From contig JAQZBV010000022.1 in assembly GCA_029237685.1 (NCBI GenBank), positions 1 to 35,940 on the forward strand: a stretch of DNA of 35,940 nt, read 5' to 3'. The notes under the pieces are model-generated. The model worked only from the letters and a program-made list of their open reading frames with translations. It was not told where the DNA came from and made no database searches. The DNA is from Cytophagaceae bacterium (GTDB lineage Bacteria > Bacteroidota > Bacteroidia > Cytophagales > Cytophagaceae). Below, one piece after another: positions 1-9,800 of the stretch (the stretch's first letter is position 1; every line of letters begins with the position of its first letter). Both the position numbers and the translations under genes were made by a program.

Positions 1-18
1 AATGCCTAAAACAACGCT

Positions 19-2079
19 ATGCCTTTTCGTTACCCGATAGTCGTTATTTGTTTTTTATTTTTGATATTTGGGAGTACTCCAGTTTTTTCCCAATGTCCTC
101 CGCCGGATCCTATTGTTTCTGGTGACGCTTCCTGTACCCCTACCTCTTTTACACTTGCTGCTTTCAATTCTCCGGACACCTATAACTGGTATGACGTCCC
201 CCTTGACGGTCTGCCTATTTTCCAGGGAGACTTCTTTACGACTCCCCTATTAACCAGTACAAAGACTTATTACGTCAGCTCTTTTGATTCCGGAAATAAT
301 TGTGAAAGCGTCCGAGTACCGGTAACAGCTTCAATTCTTCCCGACTCTGGGGATCCTGCTGTGTATGGTTCCAATTCATGGAATGTGTATTGCTTCAACG
401 GTATCAACTGGTTAACCTATAAAGGTTTTTATACAGACAATACCCTCAATATCAATAGTACGGCAAAATGGGGGAGTTTTTCCAATCCGAGCTCTGCCTC
501 AGGTTACGTGGGCTGCCCGGTATCCTTCGATAATCATTCCGTCAGCTATAAACGCCAGGGATTCCCTGCAGGCATTTACCGCATTGACATTGTAAACCAT
601 AATGATGATTTTACATTAACAATTAATGGCCAGGTCATTATTAGCCGGGTAGGTTTTGGACAAAGCTACAGTTCGGCATGGGTGGGTTCACTGGATGGCA
701 GTTCACAGGTAGAATACAAATGGCTCGATCGGCAGGATGCCTCTTCGGCTACGGTTAACTTTACATCGATCGGATTACCATCCGATTTGTACGCAGGAAG
801 AATAAATTATAATCAAGCCTATTGTGTGAGCGGAGATCCCTCCACATTTATAGACAGCACTACGATCAAAGCAGACCGCAATACTTATGTACAAAGCGGT
901 AGTAGTATTTTTGTCATAGCTCCCGGAGAACTCATTACCAATAATTACGCGCCCGACGATATCGTTCAGACATACTTGAGCTTCGATGTGTCGGCTGTCA
1001 GAACCTCTACTTTTAACAATGCTTATTTGTACGTGCGCAGCTACGACAGAAGCAATTATCCCAACAAATTATTATTTATCTCTTCTGTAGCCGATACCTT
1101 ATGGGATGAGAGCTTTACCAACTGGTCCAATAAACCTCCCGCCTCTTCTTCACCGATAGCAACTGGAGTAGTGTATGACATCAATGAACAATGGTATAAA
1201 TTTGACGTAAGCGCTTATGTATTGGCGCAACGCAATGCAGGCAATACCAGAATTTCACTGATGTTGAACGATACTACAGCGGAAGATAATCCTTTGGTTT
1301 TCTTCTCTAAAAACACAGCCTTCTCTCCTATGCTTGTGATCAATAATAAGCGCGGAGGTTGCACGGGGTATAGTTATCAATGGCAATACTCTCCTTTTTG
1401 CAACAATATCTGGGGAGATGTAGTGGGTGCGACAGGCAATACCTATGATCCTCCCGGTTTATCAGACTCCACCTGTTACCGTTTACAAATCACAGACGGC
1501 TGTGGCAGTGTAACCTTTAGTAATGTCCTTCATGTGAACATTGATCCTGAAACCGTCACCGGTAAACTTACCGTTTCCGAAACAGATTTGGAATCAGGCT
1601 CGATAGAAATCAACGGCCAGCTGGGAAGTATCAGACAGTGGGAAGTTTCGGAAGACAACTTTGCCTCCACACCTACCATCATCAATTCCAACGCCACACA
1701 AATCAGCTATACCGGATCATCTGAATCAGACCTTTATTACAGAGCAATGGTCAAATCAGGCGCTTGTCCGTCTGTCTACTCGGACACCGCTAAAATATTA
1801 AAGATAGAGAAATTTATCTTGTTCAATTCTTTCTCGCCCAACAACGATGGTATCAATGACGTGTGGAAGATAAATGGCATTGAACGCTATCCGGATAACA
1901 AAGTCTCCATTGTTAATTTCATGGGCGTTCAGGTATACGAAGCAGAGCGATACAACAACAAAGACATCGTATGGAACGGCTCATCAGGCGGGCAAAGTCT
2001 ACCGGACGGTACTTATTATTATTCCGTTCAAATTGCTGATCAACCTCCGATGACAGGTTACGTTGTCATCAAACGTTAA
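19..2079 (+). CDS. T9SS type B cargo: secreted Ig-like/DNRLRE-like protein with gliding-motility-type C-terminal domain
   Basis: The 686-residue protein starts with a hydrophobic signal peptide (about residues 1-24, ending PVFSQ). An Ig-like module typical of Bacteroidota surface proteins follows (about 25-110, with the TYNWYD and TKTYYVSS strands). Residues about 280-445 resemble DNRLRE/disaggregatase-like domains (VQTYLSFDVSAV, LWDESFTNWSNKP, WYKFDVSAYV). A second Ig-like region precedes the C-terminal block at about 600-686, which has the type B sorting-domain signature FSPNNDGINDVW, then VWNGSSGG and LPDGTYYYSV. By family knowledge it is exported by Sec, crosses the outer membrane through the type IX system and stays on the surface or is released. 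The next gene encodes a PorP/SprF protein five bases downstream, the usual partner of type B cargo. The ligand is unknown. The ATG is preceded by very little sequence, so the promoter lies outside the window. Confidence 0.9.
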   Translation: MPFRYPIVVICFLFLIFGSTPVFSQCPPPDPIVSGDASCTPTSFTLAAFNSPDTYNWYDVPLDGLPIFQGDFFTTPLLTSTKTYYVSSFDSGNNCESVRVPVTASILPDSGDPAVYGSNSWNVYCFNGINWLTYKGFYTDNTLNINSTAKWGSFSNPSSASGYVGCPVSFDNHSVSYKRQGFPAGIYRIDIVNHNDDFTLTINGQVIISRVGFGQSYSSAWVGSLDGSSQVEYKWLDRQDASSATVNFTSIGLPSDLYAGRINYNQAYCVSGDPSTFIDSTTIKADRNTYVQSGSSIFVIAPGELITNNYAPDDIVQTYLSFDVSAVRTSTFNNAYLYVRSYDRSNYPNKLLFISSVADTLWDESFTNWSNKPPASSSPIATGVVYDINEQWYKFDVSAYVLAQRNAGNTRISLMLNDTTAEDNPLVFFSKNTAFSPMLVINNKRGGCTGYSYQWQYSPFCNNIWGDVVGATGNTYDPPGLSDSTCYRLQITDGCGSVTFSNVLHVNIDPETVTGKLTVSETDLESGSIEINGQLGSIRQWEVSEDNFASTPTIINSNATQISYTGSSESDLYYRAMVKSGACPSVYSDTAKILKIEKFILFNSFSPNNDGINDVWKINGIERYPDNKVSIVNFMGVQVYEAERYNNKDIVWNGSSGGQSLPDGTYYYSVQIADQPPMTGYVVIKR

Positions 2080-2084
2080 AAACA

Positions 2085-2996
2085 TTGAAGAACAGACTTT
2101 ACATAGGGTGTTTGTTATTTCTGCTGTGCAGCGGAGGAATTGCTGTAGCGCAGAACAATGGCATGTACACGCAGTACTTATTCAATGGTTTGGTCATAAA
2201 CCCCGCCTATGCAGGTTCTCATAATGCATTAAGTGCCTCTTCTGTCTTGCGCAAACAATGGCTTGGTGTAGACGGTTCTCCTTTTGCTTCTACTTTTTCC
2301 GTGCATTCACCAGTGAACAAACATAAGTCCTCCTTTGGCGGTTTATTGTACCAATCAAAAACATCCATCTATAATGAGCTCACGCTGCAGGGTGTTTATT
2401 CATACCGCGTGGAGTTTGACGAAGAAAAAAAACTCTCACTGGGTTTAGGTGTTGGCTTTACCAACTACGCCATTCGCTACAGCAACCTGACACATCAAGA
2501 TCCCAACGATCCTGCGATTCCTGCTGATAACCAAAACTTGTTTCAACCAACGGTGTCAGCTGGTGCCTATTATTATACCAATACTTTTTTTGCCGGAATA
2601 TCCGGACAAAATCTGACCGGTTATCTTTATTCAAAAGACGACACGCGTTCCTACCAGCATTTGTTCGCTACCACCGGAAAAGTATTTACCGTCTCTCCTA
2701 AATTAAAACTGAAGCCAGGATTGCTCTTGCATTATTATAACCGATCTCCGCTTTTGGTAGATCTTAATTTCCATGCACTGCTGGATGAAGTCATTTGGCT
2801 GGGTGTTTCCTACAGGCACCAGGTATCTGTCAACTACTCCATTAAATTTAACCTGAATCGTCAACTCAGCTTTGGTTATTCTTATGACCAAAGCATTGGC
2901 AATAAAAACATCACCAAGAACGGGGCACATGAAATAGCCCTCACTTACCTGTTCAAGTACTATAAAAAGAACATTGTTAACCCACGTTTCTTTTAG
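2085..2996 (+). CDS. PorP/SprF family type IX secretion outer-membrane protein
   Basis: This is a 303-residue protein with a signal peptide (to about residue 22, GIAVAQ) and the family hallmark near the mature N terminus: MYTQYLFNGLVINPAYAGSH. The remainder alternates polar and aromatic residues as in an outer-membrane beta-barrel, and length matches the PorP/SprF family. The likely start is TTG at 2085, giving MKNRLYIGCLLFLL with a good signal peptide; no ATG lies in a suitable place. The start is five bases after the stop of the type B cargo gene, so the two are probably co-transcribed. In the family, SprF-like proteins help secrete or anchor a specific type B cargo, here presumably the upstream protein; that pairing is inferred from position. 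Confidence 0.92.
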   Translation: MKNRLYIGCLLFLLCSGGIAVAQNNGMYTQYLFNGLVINPAYAGSHNALSASSVLRKQWLGVDGSPFASTFSVHSPVNKHKSSFGGLLYQSKTSIYNELTLQGVYSYRVEFDEEKKLSLGLGVGFTNYAIRYSNLTHQDPNDPAIPADNQNLFQPTVSAGAYYYTNTFFAGISGQNLTGYLYSKDDTRSYQHLFATTGKVFTVSPKLKLKPGLLLHYYNRSPLLVDLNFHALLDEVIWLGVSYRHQVSVNYSIKFNLNRQLSFGYSYDQSIGNKNITKNGAHEIALTYLFKYYKKNIVNPRFF

Positions 2997-3267
2997 CGCT
3001 TAAATACCACATTTCAATTATTTTCTCTTTTAATTCCTCCATTTTTTTATCAGGAATCCCCTTTAATACCAAACTCTAGATTAATGTAATGTAAACTGTA
3101 TTTTCAATACAATTTATCTAATTCTTATTTCGTCCAACTGGTGATTAGATCAGACATATAAGATTATTAAAATTTTAAATATGACTAATTTTAGATAAAT
3201 TAAGGATAATAAATTTTCCCCAACAGTTTGGACAATAAAAGCGTACAAGTTTATAAATGACTCATTC

Positions 3268-4536
3268 ATGTTAGCATTTTTCAGCAGACTCGCTTTTCGT
3301 GTAATTTTTGAACTAAAAAACAACAAATACACATTGTTGTCTTTAGTCCTATTTACATCAAGCATTACATGTAGGGCGCAAAGCCCTGCGGATGTATGTG
3401 CGTCTGCCGTTGCTATTTCTCCCTCTATTTATTGTACAACCACCGCCTACACTTTACCAGGCACATTTGTTTATGATGGTATTTCATCCTCTTGTGCTAC
3501 AGGAAATCAGGACGATGGATGGTATACTTTTACAGCACAAACATCTAACTACACCTTTGTATTAGGTGGAGACTTTAATCATACAGCGGCTGTTTATTCG
3601 GGAACCTGCGGCGCTTTAGTGCCCGTATCCTGTGCAAATGCCACTTCAGGAAACAATGCCATCGTATACCTTAATACCACGCCTGGTCTTGTGTACTACA
3701 TTCAGGTGCAAAGAAACTCAGGTGCAGCAGCAGCTAATATGACAGGTACATATTCCCTATGCTATACGTCTACTCCGGGAGGTGTGAAAAATTCTATCAA
3801 AGCCTGGTATAAAGCAGGCCCGAATGTGGTAAGAACAGGAAGCAACGTCACAGGATGGAACAGCGAAGTGGGCAATGTCCATTTTACTGATGTCATAAAT
3901 ACGCCTACTTACAATACCTCTATCGCTAATTTTAATCCTGCGGTCTTATTTGATGGCACTTCCTACCTTCACAACCTGAGCGTGCTAGGCAGTGATATTC
4001 TATCTTCTACCAACAATACCGTATTCATTGTGGCGAAAGCAAAGTCCGGCGGAATCATTCTGAAATGGGATCAAAACCAAGCGACTAACAGATTAGGTTT
4101 TGAAGCCAATCCTTTTCCTGCTGCTACTTATCTTCGCCTTGACCATCCGGGAGATTTAAATTCCAAAACAGGAGGAACGCCTGGTGAATGGAACATCATG
4201 GCCGCTGCGACAACTACCGCTACGGACGATTTCATTGTGAACGGTTTAACCGTTGCTTCCGGCCCCGGAGGCACAAACAATACGGCACTTACTGCTCCGC
4301 TGTCTATGTCGGGAAATTCATGGTCGCCACATCTTTGTAATTCAGAAATTACAGAAGCGATCTTCTTCGCCAATACATTGAGTGGGTTAGAACTCACAAG
4401 AGTGCAGAGTTACCTGGCCGTTAAATATGGCATTACCTTAGGAAACAATGCAAGCCCTTCCACAACAATGAATTTATGTTGTGGGGCAACGACAATGGCA
4501 AGCAAGCGTCTACTGTTATTGGAGGAGGTTTGGTAG
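3268..4536 (+). CDS. N-terminal fragment of a frameshifted LamG-like/T9SS surface protein
   Basis: This 422-residue frame is the front part of a gene that continues in another frame from about 4458 to 6734. It has an unusually long N-terminal leader with a hydrophobic stretch (KYTLLSLVLFTSSITCRAQS), a PPC-like domain starting SPADVCASAV (about residues 38-170), and a LamG/concanavalin-like module starting GGVKNSIKAWYKAG and ending YLAVKYGITLGNNAS. After that motif the last roughly 25 residues (ending LLLLEEVW) have no counterpart in the intact paralogue that begins at 6862 and are probably out-of-frame read-through. The paralogue has about 64 additional residues at this point, including IAGIGRDD. 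The fragment lacks a T9SS tail, so if translated alone it should be stuck in the periplasm or degraded. Confidence 0.75.
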   Translation: MLAFFSRLAFRVIFELKNNKYTLLSLVLFTSSITCRAQSPADVCASAVAISPSIYCTTTAYTLPGTFVYDGISSSCATGNQDDGWYTFTAQTSNYTFVLGGDFNHTAAVYSGTCGALVPVSCANATSGNNAIVYLNTTPGLVYYIQVQRNSGAAAANMTGTYSLCYTSTPGGVKNSIKAWYKAGPNVVRTGSNVTGWNSEVGNVHFTDVINTPTYNTSIANFNPAVLFDGTSYLHNLSVLGSDILSSTNNTVFIVAKAKSGGIILKWDQNQATNRLGFEANPFPAATYLRLDHPGDLNSKTGGTPGEWNIMAAATTTATDDFIVNGLTVASGPGGTNNTALTAPLSMSGNSWSPHLCNSEITEAIFFANTLSGLELTRVQSYLAVKYGITLGNNASPSTTMNLCCGATTMASKRLLLLEEVW

Positions 4537-6734
4537 AAAGTACAGCAGAATGTCCTTCCGCGATCCTGAGACGTCTTACGCGTGAATGGAAAATAGCTGA
4601 AACCGGCACAGTTGGTGATGTTGCTCTTACCTTTGATGTTTCTTCCATTCCCATATCTGGAACTACTTTCTATGATTTAAGATTATTGATTGACCAGGAT
4701 GGTGACGGTGATTTTACAACAGGAACCATCAAACGCATTACCCCTTCTGCATACGCAGGTGGCCTTGTGACCTTTAACAATGTAGACTTCAACGACGGTG
4801 AGATCTTTACGCTAGCCACTCTGGTGACCGCACCAGGCGGTGTTTCTTCTGGACTTCAAATTTGGCTCAGAGCTTCTTCTTTAACAAGTACTCAAACGAA
4901 CAATGCGCAATTGAATGCCTGGTACAATGCAGGATCCAGCAATTTTGACTTCAACAGAATAGCGGGTTCCAACGCGGGTTGGCCAAGATTCAGAACCAAT
5001 ACCGTTAACTTTAACCACAGCATTGAGTTTGGAAGCTCAGGTGCCATGATTTCACAAAACAGTGCGGTCAATATGAGGCCTACGACCAACAGCAGCACCT
5101 CCTTGGTCGTGTTTAAAACGACTCAAAATACAAGCAATACCAACTTCTGGTCTTGTCCGAACTTTGTCACCACAGAAACTTATTATACAGGAAGAGATTA
5201 TGGATTCGGTCTTTCCAACGGAAGACTAGGATTGAAAATTAAAGAAGGAGAAACCTGGGATGCTTATTCAACAAACAATTGTAACGATAATGTCCCCCAT
5301 CTCGCCATGGCGATGAGAACCCGTAATGCGGGATTAACTACTCCTTCAACTGTGACCATTCAATTGGATGGCGTGACAGACGCAACAGCGACATCAGTGG
5401 GAGATTCTTATGCTTTAGATGCCTCAAATACTACTTTAACACCTGCTTACAAAGGAACAGGTATAGGAGGAATGACGGTTACAGGTTTTGATGTGTATTC
5501 GTCGATGCAATACACGGGACAGATGTCTGAAGTCATTGTGTTCAACAATACGTTGACGACAGCCAATCTCAATAAGGTCAATACTTACCTGGCCATTAAA
5601 TATGGTATCACCTTGGGAAACAACGCTTATCCTGTAGCTTATACAAACTCACTGGGAGCTTCTATTTGGAATGCTTCCGCGACTTACCAAAACGATATTG
5701 CCGCAATAGGCCGTGACGACCGTTCTGAATTGCACCAGCGCAGATCGGTATCCATTGAAACAGATAACATGGCAGATATCGCTTTGATTGATAACGGAGG
5801 TTCACAAGCTAATCCAAATGACTTTGACAACGACAGAGAGTTTTTTATCGTCGGCAACAACGATGGTGCAAGAGCATTCAGTACGGTCGATGTGGATGGA
5901 GCAGCTATTATAAACAGATTGGGCAGAGTATGGAAAGTACAGGAAACCGGTACTGTAGGAAATGTAATGGTTGCCATTAACCTCAGCGCTATACCCACGG
6001 CCATTAGCGGCTCAGACCTGCGTTTGCTGGTCGACAGAGACAACGACGGCTTTTCTGATAACGATGTCACTCCGCAAGCAGCAGATTCCTATAATGCCGG
6101 TACAAAAACCGTATACTTTACAACGGACCTTTCCAACGGTGATTTATTTACTGTCGGTACCGCAACCAATGCCCTGCCTGTTGAATTCTTAAGTATCCAA
6201 GCTATAGCAGAACCAGATAAAAATAAAATCAGTTGGAAAACAGCGACTGAATTCAACAACAGTCATTTCGTGGTACAACGACGTGTGCATGGACACGAAT
6301 GGGATTCTATAGGAACCGTGGCCGGTGCCAATACTTCCAATAGTATACACGAATATGAGTTATTGGATGCCAATGTCAGCAACTTATCCTTTGCTTATTA
6401 TAGAGTGGTGCAATACGATTACGATGGACAATCAGATGCCTCTAAAATTGTGTATGTAGACAGAACATCTTTCCTTGATCAAACCCATCTGATTCACATC
6501 GGTCCTAACCCATCCGATGGTCATCTAGAGATCAATATCAACCAGGAATTGTTTGCTACCAATACGTATCGCTTAACCGTCTATTCCATATTAGGCATCA
6601 ACGTATTTGACCGCACATTACACGAAGCGAGCAGCGCCATTGACCTCACCGATTTACCTTCGGGCAATTATGTGATTGAGCTGCTCAATTCGGCAGGGAC
6701 AAACCCTATTTACGAGAAAATCATCCTGAAATAA
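4476..6734 (+). CDS. C-terminal fragment of the frameshifted LamG-like surface protein, with T9SS type A tail
   Basis: This is the continuation of the gene beginning at 3268, in a different frame. Its first residues, LWGNDNG, align with LWGNDNG in the intact paralogue at 6862-10473, and homology continues to the end. It carries the end of module 1 (TGTVGDVALTFDV), a second LamG-like module (GGVSSGLQIWLRAS through YLAIKYGITLGNNA), a following block with IAAIGRDDRSELHQRRS, and a C-terminal type A sorting domain (IGPNPSDGHLEI, LPSGNYVIELLN, YEKIILK). It has no signal peptide of its own and the ATG at 4476 is simply the first internal one, so it is unlikely to be an independent secreted protein. 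It is either the tail of a pseudogene or the result of a sequence error. Hydrolase or adhesin activity cannot be assigned. Confidence 0.75.
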   Translation: MLWGNDNGKQASTVIGGGLVESTAECPSAILRRLTREWKIAETGTVGDVALTFDVSSIPISGTTFYDLRLLIDQDGDGDFTTGTIKRITPSAYAGGLVTFNNVDFNDGEIFTLATLVTAPGGVSSGLQIWLRASSLTSTQTNNAQLNAWYNAGSSNFDFNRIAGSNAGWPRFRTNTVNFNHSIEFGSSGAMISQNSAVNMRPTTNSSTSLVVFKTTQNTSNTNFWSCPNFVTTETYYTGRDYGFGLSNGRLGLKIKEGETWDAYSTNNCNDNVPHLAMAMRTRNAGLTTPSTVTIQLDGVTDATATSVGDSYALDASNTTLTPAYKGTGIGGMTVTGFDVYSSMQYTGQMSEVIVFNNTLTTANLNKVNTYLAIKYGITLGNNAYPVAYTNSLGASIWNASATYQNDIAAIGRDDRSELHQRRSVSIETDNMADIALIDNGGSQANPNDFDNDREFFIVGNNDGARAFSTVDVDGAAIINRLGRVWKVQETGTVGNVMVAINLSAIPTAISGSDLRLLVDRDNDGFSDNDVTPQAADSYNAGTKTVYFTTDLSNGDLFTVGTATNALPVEFLSIQAIAEPDKNKISWKTATEFNNSHFVVQRRVHGHEWDSIGTVAGANTSNSIHEYELLDANVSNLSFAYYRVVQYDYDGQSDASKIVYVDRTSFLDQTHLIHIGPNPSDGHLEININQELFATNTYRLTVYSILGINVFDRTLHEASSAIDLTDLPSGNYVIELLNSAGTNPIYEKIILK

Positions 6735-6861
6735 TCCTCACGGGGTGAATCCTCTGGATTAAAATCCAGCCTTTTAGGATAAAAAAAGCATAACAAGTTG
6801 GAACATTTTTTCGTAAAGGTAAAAGAGAATCTACCTCATGCCTGGCTTTTTAAAACTCTAA

Positions 6862-9800
6862 ATGAACAAGGTATTTATAGTTATTATTTTACTCCTTACC
6901 GGTAGATTTGCCTATTCCCAAGATCCAGCGGATGTATGTGCTTCTGCTGTTACCTTGACCCCTACTTTAGCATGTACTTTTACCCCCTATAATTTACCTG
7001 GTGCTTACGTATACGACGGGCTCACTCCTTCTTGCGGTACCACTACTGATGATGGTTGGTATAAGTTTACCGCACAAACCACAAACTATTCTTTTACACT
7101 AAGCGGAGATTATGCGCATACGGCTGCCATTTATTCTGGTGCCTGCGGTGCATTGGTGCCTATGGCATGTCATAACGCTCCTGCAGGAAGCAATGCCACA
7201 CTCACTTTTACAACCCTACCATTAACTGTTTACTACATTCAGGTACAAAGAAACACAGGAACCACCACGACAACCATGACGGGTAATTTTTCATTGTGTT
7301 ACGCGGCTGCTCCAGGTGGTGTTAAAAACACATTGAAAGCCTGGTATAAAGCAGATGGTAATCTTGTAAAAAGCGGGAGTATAGTCACCACATGGAATAC
7401 GGAAGTCGGCAATGCTAATTTCACTACAGTACTGAATGCACCGATGCTTAACAATACAACAGCAAACTTTAATCCTGCTGTTGTTTTTGATGGTGACGAT
7501 TACCTAAACAATCCCAATGTCCTGGGTAGTGATGTCTTATCAACCAGCGACAACACAGTATTCATCGTTTCCAAACTCAACACCGGTTACAGTGGAGTAT
7601 TATTGAAATGGGAAGAAGCTTTTCCTAACGACCGTTTTGGATTTGAGGGTTATCCTTACCCTGTAGCCACTTCTTTGCGTGTCGATCATCCGGGTGTACC
7701 TCAACAAAAAATTGGAGGCAGTACAGGATCATGGAACATTGCTACAGCTGCTACTACTAACGCTACAGATCACTTACTGGTGGATGGCTTAATTGTCAAT
7801 ACCAATACCGGCGGATCAAACAATATAGGACTACCAGGCACACTCACTATAGGCGGAGACAACTTCTCAGGCTTTCATAGTAATTCATTGATTTCAGAAG
7901 TAATTTTTTATGGAACGACATTGACTGCACTGGAACATCAAAAAGTTCAAACATACCTGGCTGTTAAATATGGCATTACCTTAGGGAATAACGCTTCCGC
8001 TATTGATTATTATGCCTCCAACGGTGCGGTAGTATGGCCTCAAAACAGTACCGATCAAAATGACATTGCAGGTATAGGAAGAGACGATGCCTCTGGCTTG
8101 TCTCAACTCAAATCCAAATCAGCCAATAGCGACGACATCGTCACCATGGCTTTAGTAGATGGTGGCGGTTCATTCAGTACCCCTAATAAATTCGACAACG
8201 ATCTTGAATATGAATTATGGGGCAACGATAACGGAGGACAACCCTATACCGTGATTGGCGGAGGCTTAATAGAAAGTACAGTAGAATGCCCCGCTTCCAT
8301 TTTAAAACGATTGGCACGTCAATGGCACGTAAGAGAAACTGGAACTGTAGGAGATGTCGCACTAACCTTTGATCTTACGTCCATCCCGGTATCGGGAACA
8401 ACGTTTTATGATTTCAGGTTATTGATAGATCTGGATAAAGACGGAGACTTCACCACCGGAACGGTGAAACGCATTACGCCTTCTACATACGCCGGTAATA
8501 TTGTCACTTTTAATACGGTTGATTTCAACAACGGTGAAATCTTCACGCTCGCTACACTTGTGCCCGCACCAGGTGGAGTCTCGTCTGGACTTCAGATTTG
8601 GTTGCGCGCTTCAGAACTTACCAGCACACAGACAAACAATGCTCAATTGAACAGTTGGTTCAATGCCGGTTCCAGTAATTTCGACTTCAACAGAATATCC
8701 GGATCAACTGCAGGCTGGCCAAGATTCAAAACCAGCACGATGAACTTCAACCATAGCATTGAATTTGGCAGTCCGGGCGCTATGATCTCTCAAAATAGTG
8801 CGGCCAATATGAGACCCACAACCAATAACAGCACGTCGATGGTCGTATTTAAAACCACACAGTCTGCCGGCACTACGGACTTTTGGGACAGTCCTAATTT
8901 TATTACAACAGAATCTTATTATACAGGAAAAGACTATGGATTCGGACTACCGAATGGAAGAATTGGATTGAAGATAAAGGATGGAGAACCTTGGGATGCG
9001 TATTCCAACAGTACCTGCAACGATAACGTTATTCACCTGGCCTCTGCTTCCAGAACCAGAAATGCGACCGCTAGTAATCCTTCCAGTGTATCTATTCAGT
9101 TGGATGGTTTTAATGATTGTACCACCAGCTCTGCCGGTAGCTCTTATGCCCTGGATGCTTCAGACGCTTTTAGCGTTAGCTATAAAGGAACAGGGATTGG
9201 AGGAAACACCATCAACGGATCGAATGTCTATACCGACATGCAATACGTAGGCTTAATGGGTGAAGCCATTGTGTTTAACAATACCTTAACAGGTGTCAAT
9301 CTTGACAAAGTAAATTCTTACCTGGCCATCAAATTCGGTATTACACTTGGTGACAATGTAACCCCTGTTTCCTATCTGAATTCCGGTGCTTCCATTATTT
9401 GGAACGCTTCTGCTACCCATCAAAATGACATCGCCGCAATAGGCCGTGATGATCGTTCACAACTTCATCAACGAAGATCCATTTCCGTTGAAACGGATAA
9501 CATGACAGACATTGCTTTGGTTGACAATGGAGGCAGTCAAGCGGCACCGAATGACTTTGACCATGACAGAGAGTTTTTCATCATTGGTAACAACGACAGC
9601 CTAAAAGTTTTTGGCACTGCCGACGTAGACGGAACAGTGATACTCAATCGTTTGAGACGTGTATGGAAAGTACAAGAAACAGGCACGGTCGGCAATGTAT
9701 TAGTAGCTATTGATTTGAGCACCATACCTACTCCCATTGGCGGTTCTGATCTGCGCTTATTGGTAGACCGAGACAACGACGGTTTTGCAGACAATGACGT

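Noticed and set aside
4440..4480. Programmed ribosomal frameshifting as explanation of the split surface gene
   Set aside because: No slippery heptamer was seen, and about 64 codons are missing compared with the paralogue, which frameshifting cannot explain.
4128..4654. Reverse-strand frames opposite the frameshift region
   Set aside because: They lie antisense to a well-supported homologous coding region, lack recognisable domains and have compositions typical of shadow frames.
6735..6790. Possible terminator CTGGAT-TAAA-ATCCAG after the broken surface-protein gene
   Set aside because: Only a 6-bp stem, weak and without a clean T-tract directly after it, so it was not listed as a feature.
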